This document shows positions 16,782 to 25,279 of a stretch of DNA of 57,336 bases, in pieces. The stretch covers positions 1-57,336 of the forward strand of contig JANLGW010000072.1 of the NCBI GenBank assembly GCA_024653965.1, written 5' to 3'. The number at the start of each line of letters is the position of its first letter. Positions within the stretch are counted from its first letter, which is position 1. The notes under the pieces were generated by a model, which worked only from the letters and a program-made list of their open reading frames with translations, ran no database searches and was not told the origin of the DNA. Position numbers and translations under genes: made by a program. The stretch is from Rhodospirillales bacterium. Its GTDB lineage: Bacteria; Pseudomonadota; Alphaproteobacteria; Rhodospirillales; Magnetovibrionaceae.

Positions 16782-17660
16782 TTAGTCCCCCAGCAATTCA
16801 TTCCAGAATGCCGCGTCTTCTTCTTCGTGTCCCACACGGCTGGCCGCCGCAGAACGCTCTCTTGCCAAGGCTTTAACAAGGGACTCGCCCAAGCTGGCAA
16901 AAGCTTTGGCGACTTCCCCCTCCGGCTTCTTGTCGATCAACGGCACGCCACCATCCGCACAGGCTTGACCGTCTGAGTCCAAAGGCAGACTTCCCAGATG
17001 CGTCACATGCTTCATCTTGGCCAGGGTCTTAGCCGCGCCGCCGGGAAACAACTCCATCCGCTCCCCACAGCAGGGGCAGAGATAGCCGTCCATATTTTCG
17101 ATCAATCCGAACACGGGGATATTAAGCTCATGGAACATGGCGATGCCACGTTCAGCATCCGCAACCGCCAGTCGTTGCGGTGTCGTCACAACGATGGCGC
17201 CGGAAACATCGAGCTGTTCGAGGAGGGTCAGATGCACGTCTCCCGTTCCCGGAGGCATATCAACCAGCAAAACATCCAAGTCCGGCCATGCCACATCCAC
17301 AAACAATTGCAAAAGCCCCTGGGCGACTAGGCTACCCTTCCACACAATAGGAGATTCAGCGGGCGTGGTGTTGGCAATGGACATGGAGTGAATGCCGTGG
17401 GTCATGAAAGGCACAACCTTGCCACCCTCAGCGGGCACAAGAAACTGATCCACCGTCCCCAGCATCAAGCCCAAGGACGGTCCATAGACATCCGCATCAA
17501 CAACCCCGACTTTAAGGCCGCGATTGCGCAACGCTGCGGCCAAATTCACCGTAACCGTGGATTTTCCGACGCCGCCCTTTCCGCTCGCCACCAATACAAT
17601 ATCGCGCACGTTGGGAAGGGTAACACCCGCCGCTTCTTCGGTTTGTTGAGCCAAGCCCAT
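16782..17660 (-). CDS. Mrp/NBP35-family Fe-S cluster carrier ATPase (short form)
   Basis: This 292-residue P-loop ATPase has the deviant Walker A of the family (ASGKGGVGKST), the VDMPPGTGD motif and a C-terminal CPCC pair for cluster binding. Mrp/ApbC proteins bind and transfer [4Fe-4S] clusters to apoproteins. It lacks the N-terminal MIP18-like domain present in its upstream paralogue. Its ATG overlaps the stop of that gene (TGATG). The two may form a heterodimer, as Nbp35/Cfd1 do in eukaryotes. A C-terminal tail of about 50 residues is extra. Confidence 0.9.
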   Translation of the reverse strand: MGLAQQTEEAAGVTLPNVRDIVLVASGKGGVGKSTVTVNLAAALRNRGLKVGVVDADVYGPSLGLMLGTVDQFLVPAEGGKVVPFMTHGIHSMSIANTTPAESPIVWKGSLVAQGLLQLFVDVAWPDLDVLLVDMPPGTGDVHLTLLEQLDVSGAIVVTTPQRLAVADAERGIAMFHELNIPVFGLIENMDGYLCPCCGERMELFPGGAAKTLAKMKHVTHLGSLPLDSDGQACADGGVPLIDKKPEGEVAKAFASLGESLVKALARERSAAASRVGHEEEDAAFWNELLGD

Positions 17661-18718
17661 CAGTTTTCCTCCTTCGCTTCGCTCGCCGAGTTGATCAATT
17701 GCGTCGCCAAATCGTCGAAGGCATCGCCCAAAATCAAACCGTCTTCGCTTACGCAAAGCTTTCCGGTATCCGCCCGCCGCGCCAACCCAGTTTCGAACGG
17801 CAACACCGCAAGCAACGGAACACCTATGGTTTGGGCCAAAATGCGCCCCCCTTCTGCGCCAAAAGGATGGCTCGCGCCATGGCACTTCGGACAGGCGACT
17901 TGGGCCATATTTTCAATCACGCCAAGACACGGAATGGCGAGATCGGCGAACATTTCCACACCGCGCATAACGTCTTGCACGGAAGTTTGTCCAGGTGCCG
18001 AAACCGTCACGACACCGGCCACCTCGACCCGATGGGCGATCGCCAGATGCACGTCGGAAGTTCCCGGCGGCATATCCACGAGCAACAAATCGAGTTCGCC
18101 CCAATCCACGTCAAAAAATAGCTGGGGGATGCCTTCGTCCACCAGGGAACCGCGCCACACCAAGGCTTGATCATTCGACATCAGGAATCCTAAGGACATC
18201 ACCTTGATCCCCAACGCCTCCATCGGTGCGATTTTACTGCCGTCCTGGGTCGTTTCAGCGCGCCCCGAAAGGCCAAACAACACAGGTTGCGAAGGGCCGT
18301 ATACATCGGCATCGAGAACACCGACACGCAATCCCCTGGCCGCCAGAGCGAGTGCCAGATTCGCCGTCACAGTGGACTTGCCGACCCCACCCTTACCGCT
18401 ATGCACCAAGACGATGCGGTCAATCCCGGGTACGGGGCGGCGCGTCTTGGAAGCCTTCGGACGGGGTTTTACGACGGCTCGTTTCACGCCCTCCACCTCA
18501 TTGGCGAGGCGGCCAAGCAATGGTGCAAGCTCCTCCAAATCATCAAGAGGAGCTTTATCCAAGTCGATCAAAACACGAACCACGCCATCGATAGACACGA
18601 CGCCATACACATGACCTTCGGATACGACACTTTCGCCATTTTCGCCAACCGTGACGCGGTTCAACTGGGCGAGAACGGCATCCTCGATGAGATCATCGGT
18701 CCTCTTGACTTGATTCAT
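17660..18718 (-). CDS. mrp: Mrp/NBP35-family Fe-S cluster carrier ATPase (with N-terminal domain)
   Basis: The protein (352 residues) has an N-terminal MIP18-like domain (about 1-85), then the P-loop domain with HSGKGGVGKST, VDMPPGTSD and a CPKC pair. It should bind a bridging [4Fe-4S] cluster through CxxC and deliver it to target proteins. The ATG at 18718 follows AAAGGAG and overlaps the preceding small cytochrome gene by 26 bp. The operon encodes many Fe-S proteins (psrA-, psrB-like, the 18978 ferredoxin), which are the likely clients. Confidence 0.92.
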   Translation of the reverse strand: MNQVKRTDDLIEDAVLAQLNRVTVGENGESVVSEGHVYGVVSIDGVVRVLIDLDKAPLDDLEELAPLLGRLANEVEGVKRAVVKPRPKASKTRRPVPGIDRIVLVHSGKGGVGKSTVTANLALALAARGLRVGVLDADVYGPSQPVLFGLSGRAETTQDGSKIAPMEALGIKVMSLGFLMSNDQALVWRGSLVDEGIPQLFFDVDWGELDLLLVDMPPGTSDVHLAIAHRVEVAGVVTVSAPGQTSVQDVMRGVEMFADLAIPCLGVIENMAQVACPKCHGASHPFGAEGGRILAQTIGVPLLAVLPFETGLARRADTGKLCVSEDGLILGDAFDDLATQLINSASEAKEEN

Positions 18719-18977
18719 TTTGTCTCCTTTGCGAGAGAACGTAATCGACAATCATCTCCGCTTCTTGCTCGTCAATGACTTCTGCCGCTCCATGTTTTTC
18801 CCGCATGGTTGTAACCATAGGGGAAATTTGGTGATCCTCGAACCTTGAAAGGTCAGGCAATACATGACAGGTCGAACAGCGCACCTCGAACATCTCCTTG
18901 GGTGTCTTCGGCTGTTCCCACCACCACCAACCAACGGCAACAAGCACCAGACAGGCCACTACTAAACTTTTACGCAA
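18693..18977 (-). CDS. Small membrane-anchored monoheme cytochrome c
   Basis: The 94-residue protein has an N-terminal hydrophobic anchor (LVVACLVLVAVGWWWW) and one heme motif, CSTCH, followed by a MVTTMREKHGA segment whose Met may be the distal ligand. It looks like the single-domain cytochromes that pass electrons to periplasmic oxidoreductases. It appears to start at a TTG at 18977 directly after the stop of the Fe-S protein gene; no ATG in frame gives the membrane anchor. It overlaps the first mrp gene. Confidence 0.75.
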   Translation of the reverse strand: MRKSLVVACLVLVAVGWWWWEQPKTPKEMFEVRCSTCHVLPDLSRFEDHQISPMVTTMREKHGAAEVIDEQEAEMIVDYVLSQRRQNESSQEDR

Positions 18978-20123
18978 TCATCCCCCCAACATGCTCATCC
19001 ATTCACTGTCGAGTTCGCCCTCGATCTGACAGGACGAACACAAACCAGCCTGCGTTTCAGCATTCGGAACATACTGCACGCGGCACTGGGAACAGGTCAC
19101 CGTATCCAGCCGGACCAGCTCCTTGCGTTCCCGCGCCGTTAAATCTTCAACTTTAAAGGCACGCGCCTTGACGGCCTCCTGCGGACAGATCACCGCGCAC
19201 AGCGTGCAATTGGTACACAGCATGGAATCATAAGATATGGCCTTGCCCGTCGCATCATTTTCAACATGCAGCGCGCCAGTGGGGCAACGTTGGGCACATA
19301 CCTCGCACACCGTGCAGGAAGGCTCGAAAGTGCGCGAATAAAAAGGTGGTCGCGCTTTTTCGTTCCAAGAAACTCGATCCGCTCGATCCGCAACGATCTG
19401 CTGATATTCAACGACGCGCGGGGCAAAAGGATCACGTTGAAAAATCGAAACCGGAGCATCCGGCTCTTTAACCTGAGGCGCCAACCATCCGGCCGCGCCG
19501 ACGGCGGCCCGCACCCCGGCAAAGCGCAAAAAGCTGCGCCTGTCCATTTTCACCTGATCGTGCCGCTCAACCTTGACCGCGCCCTTGTCTCCTGCGAGGA
19601 AAATGCCTTCGTGAAACGCTGGGGCAGCGGCCCCGAGCCAACGTTCTGTCCTAACCTTAGCATCCGCAACGGCCTTGCGGGCGTCACCTCGCGTGCATTT
19701 TTCACAACCGTCCAGTCCACCGAAGGAAATACTCTCAGCCCCTTCCCCCGCCATGGCGGCAAGCATACGCGCATCTACGACGTGCAAACATGGAACCACC
19801 ATGCCGCCGCCTTCGATCTCACGGCTTTCCGAACAGTGCATCCGAACATCGGTTTGCCCGGCAACCGCCGACACCACCGCTTCGGCTGAAAATCCAGATA
19901 TGGAAAATACTCCGCCCGGACACGACGCCACACAGGCCCCACATACCGTGCATGCATCGGAAACAGCGACGTGATCTTCCGTCAGCTCCAGGGCCGAAAC
20001 CGGGCATGCCTCGCGGCAGATTTCGCATTTGACGCTGCGGGCGCGCAAATTAACGCACAGTTCTTCACGACGTTTTAGCGCCGCGCCGCTCCACATCTGC
20101 ACCGCATCTTGAAATGAGCCCAT
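18978..20123 (-). CDS. Multi-cluster Fe-S protein with internal twin-arginine motif
   Basis: This 381-residue protein has two ferredoxin-like halves. The first has CEICREACP and CTVCGACVASCP, then a Cys-containing region (VPCLHVV, GCEKC) reminiscent of MvhD-type domains. The second has CTVCEVCAQRCP and CTNCTLCAVICP, then two further CxxC pairs (CSQC, CSSC). Between them, at about residue 193, lies DRRSFLRFAG followed by a hydrophobic stretch, a good Tat signal. Either this is a fusion that spans the membrane, or translation also starts at the ATG at 19547 to give a Tat-exported NapG-like ferredoxin. The start at 20123 follows an AAGGAC site; 20126 is equally possible. Confidence 0.85.
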   Translation of the reverse strand: MGSFQDAVQMWSGAALKRREELCVNLRARSVKCEICREACPVSALELTEDHVAVSDACTVCGACVASCPGGVFSISGFSAEAVVSAVAGQTDVRMHCSESREIEGGGMVVPCLHVVDARMLAAMAGEGAESISFGGLDGCEKCTRGDARKAVADAKVRTERWLGAAAPAFHEGIFLAGDKGAVKVERHDQVKMDRRSFLRFAGVRAAVGAAGWLAPQVKEPDAPVSIFQRDPFAPRVVEYQQIVADRADRVSWNEKARPPFYSRTFEPSCTVCEVCAQRCPTGALHVENDATGKAISYDSMLCTNCTLCAVICPQEAVKARAFKVEDLTARERKELVRLDTVTCSQCRVQYVPNAETQAGLCSSCQIEGELDSEWMSMLGG

Positions 20124-20185
20124 CATCTTCGTCCTTGTTCTTGTTTTTGGATCCTTCCTGGATGAAACCGGAACGATCATATTTC

Positions 20186-20590
20186 TTAATCTTGTTCTTC
20201 CTGTTCCTCAACGTGTCGGCCCAACCACTGGACGATGGCATTGGCCGCAACCAAATTGGTCGCCAGCGGCACATTGTTAAGGTCACACACCCGGTAAAAC
20301 GGCGTGATATCCGCTTCCGAAAAGTCCGTATTAAACGGATCACGTAAGAATATCACCGCTCGGATCGCGTTCGAACACACCAATCCGGCCAGCTGGGTTT
20401 CTCCGCCTTTTGCGGCAGGAAAGACATGTGTAACCTCGATATCCAAAGCCTCCTCAATCGCCTCGCCCGTTTCCTTGGTGGAAAGCAGGCGATATTCATC
20501 AAAAATCACACGCCGCTTTTCGATCAATTTGATCAAGGCTTTGAGGTAGCGTTTGTGTGCTATCAGGATGACCGTTTGCGCGCCTGGCAT
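20186..20590 (-). CDS. Methylglyoxal-synthase-like protein
   Basis: The 134-residue protein matches the MGS-like fold: VILIAHKRYLKALI at the start, GGETQLAGLV in the middle and RDPFNTDFSEADI then NVPLATNLVAANAIV at the end. Classical methylglyoxal synthase has GGDQQ, whose Asp is the catalytic base; here it is Glu (GGETQ). The phosphate-binding GTTG also differs (STKETG). Activity on dihydroxyacetone phosphate is therefore doubtful, and it may bind another phosphorylated ligand. The gene sits 6 bp behind the glycosyltransferase gene in the respiratory operon. Confidence 0.75.
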   Translation of the reverse strand: MPGAQTVILIAHKRYLKALIKLIEKRRVIFDEYRLLSTKETGEAIEEALDIEVTHVFPAAKGGETQLAGLVCSNAIRAVIFLRDPFNTDFSEADITPFYRVCDLNNVPLATNLVAANAIVQWLGRHVEEQEEQD

Positions 20591-20596
20591 AGAACC

Positions 20597-21739
20597 CTAC
20601 AATTTTGCCGCCACGCCAACTCCGCCGTCTTTGGCGAAGGCAGGCGGCGTTTTTTGCACTACGTCGTCGTACATGAATACGTGCCTTTCCGCCAGGGCTC
20701 GGCACGTCTGTTCCAATCCGGCGTCTTTGGTTAGGGTATCGCGCATGGGTTCCAAAAGGCAAGGATTGCCACACCATTCTTTCATGGCTTGAACGAAAGC
20801 GGAAAACTGGTCGTGAGCGATGGTCCGTCCATGCCGTCCTTCAACAAAATTGCTGCCCTCAACCCGGTCCGTGCGCAGCGCCGGCACACAGAAAGCCGCC
20901 GCCAGATCCAACAGTGGGCTTTTGCATTGCTTTTGATAGGGCATCAGCAAAACGTCTGAACTCCGAAACAAGGTCGAAACGGCCCGTGGCGGAACATAAC
21001 GATCAATGACCGTTACGCGCATTTTACTGGGGACTTTTGCAAATTGCTCGGACACCTCACGCGCAACCCCTTCGCCTGCGACCACCAAATGGGCCTGCTC
21101 CGGCCAGTCCGTTGCGCTCACCGCATCGAGCAACTGCGCCAAACCCTTACGGGAAGAACCATGGCCGAAGAAAAGCATCCTGAATTCACCGTCCATACGT
21201 ACCGGTAAACCCAGCAGTTCATCACCACGCACTTCGGGGTGCGCCATCAGATTGGGGCTGCCCGGTACATGGCTAACGCGGCGCTCGGGCAACGCCATCA
21301 ACTCTTCTAGGCCCCAAGCGATGTTCGTGTCGCGGGCAACGACACGGTCCACCGCATGATAAACCAACCGATACAGCGGCGTACTCAGCCAACGCAGACG
21401 ATGCGGCAAGATATTGTGCGGCGTATAAACCACCTTGGAGCCCAGCACCTGGACCAGCTTGATAAACAGGTAAGCAAGAAGGGGACGGTCAATCCACTGG
21501 ATATGAACGATATCCGGTCGCATACGAAGCATACGCAACGACAGACAAAACCACCCCCAAGTGCCGGGAAGATTGCACCGCTCCTTAGGCACGCCAATAG
21601 GAAAATCGGCAAGCTCGTCGCGACGCCCCATAATCAACGTCACGTCCTGGCCGAGCGCATGAAGCCCCAGAACCAGAGCATGAGCGTACTGGCACAGGAA
21701 CCCCCTGCCCGAGCCTTCGATGACAACGACGCGTGGCAT
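20597..21739 (-). CDS. Glycosyltransferase family 4-like protein
   Basis: The protein (380 residues) has a GT-B fold with the N-terminal acceptor domain (GFLCQYAHALVLGLHALGQ) and the C-terminal nucleotide-sugar domain with LFFGHGSSRKGLAQLL and SDVLLMPYQ. No signal peptide is seen, so it should act in the cytoplasm on an unknown acceptor. Its position between a TorD-like chaperone and a methylglyoxal-synthase-like gene is unexpected for a sugar enzyme. The ATG at 21739 is chosen because AAGGGGGA lies 9 nt upstream. Confidence 0.8.
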   Translation of the reverse strand: MPRVVVIEGSGRGFLCQYAHALVLGLHALGQDVTLIMGRRDELADFPIGVPKERCNLPGTWGWFCLSLRMLRMRPDIVHIQWIDRPLLAYLFIKLVQVLGSKVVYTPHNILPHRLRWLSTPLYRLVYHAVDRVVARDTNIAWGLEELMALPERRVSHVPGSPNLMAHPEVRGDELLGLPVRMDGEFRMLFFGHGSSRKGLAQLLDAVSATDWPEQAHLVVAGEGVAREVSEQFAKVPSKMRVTVIDRYVPPRAVSTLFRSSDVLLMPYQKQCKSPLLDLAAAFCVPALRTDRVEGSNFVEGRHGRTIAHDQFSAFVQAMKEWCGNPCLLEPMRDTLTKDAGLEQTCRALAERHVFMYDDVVQKTPPAFAKDGGVGVAAKL

Positions 21740-21754
21740 CGTGCCCACTCCCCC

Positions 21755-22513
21755 TTAAATTCCCGAAGCCTTGCGGAAGTCGGCGTTGTAATCCAACTTG
21801 ACCGGCGGACGACGGTTGAGCGTGACGAGTTCTTGAAACTGATCGGAAGATGCGAGTTCCTTAATCTCATCCATCAACACCTCTTCAGCCAGGGCAAGAA
21901 TAGATGCGTAAAACTGTTGCTGCGCCAAAATCCGCGCGCGATGGCACCAGCCAAGCCCCCAGGGGCCGATCTGGTCGACAACGAACGTCTCTCTCATATC
22001 GCGCCACTGATCTGCGCGCGCCTCATCACCCTTTTGCACGGCATCGGCTTCCGCCGAATAAAGTTTGGAGATAAATGTCAGCATAACGCCCATATGATCG
22101 GGGAACTCACCGCTCAGGCGATGCTGAAACTCCCAGCCCGCCTTTTTGTACGCTGCGGCAGCTTCATCGCAGGGGGGCTGAAACATCCGCCCCGTCTCAA
22201 ACACGGAACGGTAAGGCGACACACACCCCGGCTGCACAAAAAGCCCGGTGTATTCCTCCGCAAGCGCACTGAGTACCTGCACCGGATCACCTTCGGCAAT
22301 GTCACTGGAAAGAATAACGCCAGCCTCGGCAAGAGAGTCGGCAAGTTCGCCGCGAAGAAGTTCGAGAAGCGGTAAATCCACTTCTTCTTCAAATAAACGG
22401 CCCAACAACGAATACAGGCCGGATTTAACCTGCAACACTTCTCCCCGCGGGAATGCTTCCGCGGTGTAATCGTCTAAATCCGAATTTCCCATCAATTCTT
22501 TTTGTTTTATCAC
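21755..22513 (-). CDS. TorD/DmsD-family molybdoenzyme chaperone
   Basis: This helical protein of about 252 residues matches the TorD family: SGLYSLLGRLFEEEVD near residue 30, the LAEEYTGLFVQPG segment and PYRSVFETGRMF. Such chaperones bind the Tat signal of a molybdoenzyme and hold it for cofactor insertion. The client is almost certainly the psrA-like protein, encoded directly upstream. The start is a GTG at 22513 behind TAGGAG; an ATG at 22492 is possible. Confidence 0.85.
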   Translation of the reverse strand: MIKQKELMGNSDLDDYTAEAFPRGEVLQVKSGLYSLLGRLFEEEVDLPLLELLRGELADSLAEAGVILSSDIAEGDPVQVLSALAEEYTGLFVQPGCVSPYRSVFETGRMFQPPCDEAAAAYKKAGWEFQHRLSGEFPDHMGVMLTFISKLYSAEADAVQKGDEARADQWRDMRETFVVDQIGPWGLGWCHRARILAQQQFYASILALAEEVLMDEIKELASSDQFQELVTLNRRPPVKLDYNADFRKASGI

Positions 22514-22606
22514 GTCTTGGTGCTCCTACTCGAAAAAGAGGTGGCGGGGGAAATCATCAGAAGGAAGATGAACCTCCCCCGCCGTAGTCATGCGAGAGGA
22601 AGAGTA

Positions 22607-25258
22607 TTAGTGACCGCCGGGAAGCGGCAGATTACTCCAGTCGATATCCACCTCCGGGTGGTTTTTGCGATGCATATCCCCCGTATAGGTGTAACGCAGG
22701 GTTTCCTTGTAATCCGCCATGGCGACCTCACGGTCATACTGGGAGTCACCATATTTGTCATTGGCTTCGGCCTTGGTCACCGTAACAGTGGTGTCAAACC
22801 AACCCTGAGAGCCACCAATGGGGTCAACCGCCAAGCGGATGATCGGATTGGGGTGAACACCCTTGTCATCCCACCACACGTTATTGGTCACGTCGGGATC
22901 GCCACCCAGCGCCCACTCGGAATCGGGTTCCTTGTGCTTGAGCTGAGCCAAACGACCATAGGCACTGTGACCGCAAGCCGTAGAGATCGCCACCACGTCC
23001 GGATGGATACCTTCGGTGACATGCGCACGGGTCACGATGTAACCGAGCTTGGAGGTCACGCGCACCAAATCGCCGTCCGCAATTTCACGCTTGGCCGCCG
23101 TGTTCGGGCTGATCCACATCGGGTTTTTGTGATATAGCTCAGCCAAGTACTTCAACGAAGCGGTGCGGCTTTGCGTATGCACGTTGACCTTGTAAGTCAC
23201 CAGCACCAGTTCATCAGCGCCCTTATCCCGAGAAGCCAGCCGCTTGTAGACCGGCATCGGGTTGAAGCCATACTTCTTATAGCTTTCCTTAAAGATTTCG
23301 ATCTTACCCGAGGGCGTGCCGAAACCGGTATAGTTCACGCCATTAACCTGAACGCCAATGGTCTTGCCGTTTTTATGGATCGTGCCTTTTTCGTCAATCT
23401 CGGCACCTTCCATGTCGGCATCAGAAACTTTCCCCTTATAAAGATTGTACTCTGGCTCGACTTCATTACCGTTGCCGTCGACGATCTTGGCAGTCTCCTT
23501 ATCGACCTTGCCATAGATCGGCCAAACGCCTTTTTTCTTCAGGAAGTCGTAACCGCCATCCTTCTGAAGTTTTGCGTTGGCGTCGAAGTGCGAACGCACC
23601 CAATCCTCAGGACTCTTGAAGTTGAAATACTTCTTGATGTCTAGAGCGCCGTCGGCGTCAACCTTATGGATAACATCCACCAAAGTCTGACGGAATTCTT
23701 GGGTGTTGCCCAAGGGCTTAACCACCGCCTGGCGGATCGACAGGCAAGGATACAGACCGCCCGGCATGGATTCCGGATCGTGGCGCTCAAGATACGTCAC
23801 ATCGGGAATGATCAGATCGGACAGTTCCGTCGTTTCCGACATATAAGGGCTGAATGACACTAGGAACGGAACCAGCTTCTCGTCTTTCAGGAAATCCGCC
23901 CATATACCCGAAGATGGATAGGTGTACACGGGGTTGTCATAGTACGTCATCCATACCGAGACCTTGGCCTCGCCATCCATGACCATATAAGGTGCATGGG
24001 TGGAAACGTGGTGTGATGCCAAAGGATAAAGCGGCGGAGCGGCAATAGCGCTCGGTGCCTTCGCCTTAGGCGGAACGGGCGAGGGCTGATCCCAACCCAT
24101 GCCACGCGGCAGACAATAACCGCCCTTCTTTTCCACGTTACCGGTGATAATCGGCAGCAACATGATCGATGCTTCCTGATAGGAACCATAAACGTGCTTG
24201 CACGGCCCACGGTAAGAAAACACCGTCGCCGGCTTCACGCCAGCAAATTCCCGCGCAACGCGACGGATGTCGCTGGCCGCAATGCCCGACTCGCCTTCGG
24301 CGAATTCCGGTGTGTACGGCTTCAAGTGCTCGATCAGCCCCTCGGCAGTGACGTTGGTCCAGTCACGAATGAAATCGGCGTCATATAGACCTTCGTTCAT
24401 AATGACATGAGCCATAGCAAGTGCCACCACGCCGTCCGTACCCGGATAGGGCGCGAACCATTCGTCGGCATAGCCCGAGGTATTAGACAAACGCACGTCG
24501 AACGAAACCAACTTGGCCTTGTTACCGACCACGCCGTCCACCAAACGTTGTGCGTTCGGGTTCATGAAGTACGCCGTTTCCAAAATATTGGAACCAAAAT
24601 TCAAGATGTACTTCGTATTGGCCCAGTCGCAGGACTCGATGTCCGGTCCCCAAGTCGGCTCCATCCCCACTTTTTTCGAGGATTCGCAGACGTTGGTGTG
24701 ATTGAGCAAGGCGCTGGAACCGAGCGCGCTCACGAAGCGTTTCACTGCTCCGCCGGAACGGTCGCGGCCATACTTGAATACGATTTCGTTCAGGATGGAG
24801 GGATCGCCTTCCTTCCTGGAACGGTCGATCACCGCACGCAGCTTTTCCGCCAACATGGCCGTCGCTTCATCGTAGGAAATACGCTTCCACTTGCCTTCAC
24901 CGCGAGCGCCGGTACGCACCAACGGAGTCATGATGCGATCAGGATCGTAGATGTGCAGGAAACCGGAATTGCCCTTAGCGCACAACTTACCGCGCGTATT
25001 GGGGTGATCCATATTACCTTCGAGCTTCACCACACGGCCGTTCTCGACATGGGCGACACCACCATCTTCGATGTTACAGGCTAGGCAGGTATAGGGAACG
25101 GTTTCCAATTTCGCGCCGTCGACCGACGAGTAATCGGTGCCGCCCAAATCCTGCTCCATGGCGACCAGTCGACTGCTTTGCAGAGACGCGGCCACCGTGG
25201 CGGCAGTACCCCCAAGCTTCATGAAGCTGCGGCGGCTTACTTTAAATTGCTTATTCAT
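22607..25258 (-). CDS. Molybdopterin oxidoreductase catalytic subunit (PsrA/PhsA-like), Tat-exported
   Basis: This 883-residue enzyme belongs to the DMSO-reductase superfamily. It has a Tat signal (SRRSFMKLGG) and a Fe-S region CLAC (residues 58-61) that ends in RGKLCAKG (C93). The usual third cysteine is missing: the position about four residues after C61 is Asp65 (CNIEDGG). A probable Mo ligand Cys191 follows (HTNVCESSKK). The C-terminal molybdopterin-binding domain is present (NPMWISPNTAAKREIADGDLV and later). It should reduce or oxidise a periplasmic substrate and exchange electrons with the psrB/psrC-like subunits. Thiosulfate, polysulfide or tetrathionate are typical for the group, but arsenic or selenium oxyanions cannot be excluded. 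Confidence 0.88.
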   Translation of the reverse strand: MNKQFKVSRRSFMKLGGTAATVAASLQSSRLVAMEQDLGGTDYSSVDGAKLETVPYTCLACNIEDGGVAHVENGRVVKLEGNMDHPNTRGKLCAKGNSGFLHIYDPDRIMTPLVRTGARGEGKWKRISYDEATAMLAEKLRAVIDRSRKEGDPSILNEIVFKYGRDRSGGAVKRFVSALGSSALLNHTNVCESSKKVGMEPTWGPDIESCDWANTKYILNFGSNILETAYFMNPNAQRLVDGVVGNKAKLVSFDVRLSNTSGYADEWFAPYPGTDGVVALAMAHVIMNEGLYDADFIRDWTNVTAEGLIEHLKPYTPEFAEGESGIAASDIRRVAREFAGVKPATVFSYRGPCKHVYGSYQEASIMLLPIITGNVEKKGGYCLPRGMGWDQPSPVPPKAKAPSAIAAPPLYPLASHHVSTHAPYMVMDGEAKVSVWMTYYDNPVYTYPSSGIWADFLKDEKLVPFLVSFSPYMSETTELSDLIIPDVTYLERHDPESMPGGLYPCLSIRQAVVKPLGNTQEFRQTLVDVIHKVDADGALDIKKYFNFKSPEDWVRSHFDANAKLQKDGGYDFLKKKGVWPIYGKVDKETAKIVDGNGNEVEPEYNLYKGKVSDADMEGAEIDEKGTIHKNGKTIGVQVNGVNYTGFGTPSGKIEIFKESYKKYGFNPMPVYKRLASRDKGADELVLVTYKVNVHTQSRTASLKYLAELYHKNPMWISPNTAAKREIADGDLVRVTSKLGYIVTRAHVTEGIHPDVVAISTACGHSAYGRLAQLKHKEPDSEWALGGDPDVTNNVWWDDKGVHPNPIIRLAVDPIGGSQGWFDTTVTVTKAEANDKYGDSQYDREVAMADYKETLRYTYTGDMHRKNHPEVDIDWSNLPLPGGH

Positions 25259-25279
25259 CTGCTGACCTCCCCCTGGGCT

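Noticed and set aside
20186-20590. Bona fide methylglyoxal synthase (mgsA)
   Set aside because: The catalytic Asp of GGDQQ is Glu and the phosphate loop differs, so I call it MGS-like only.
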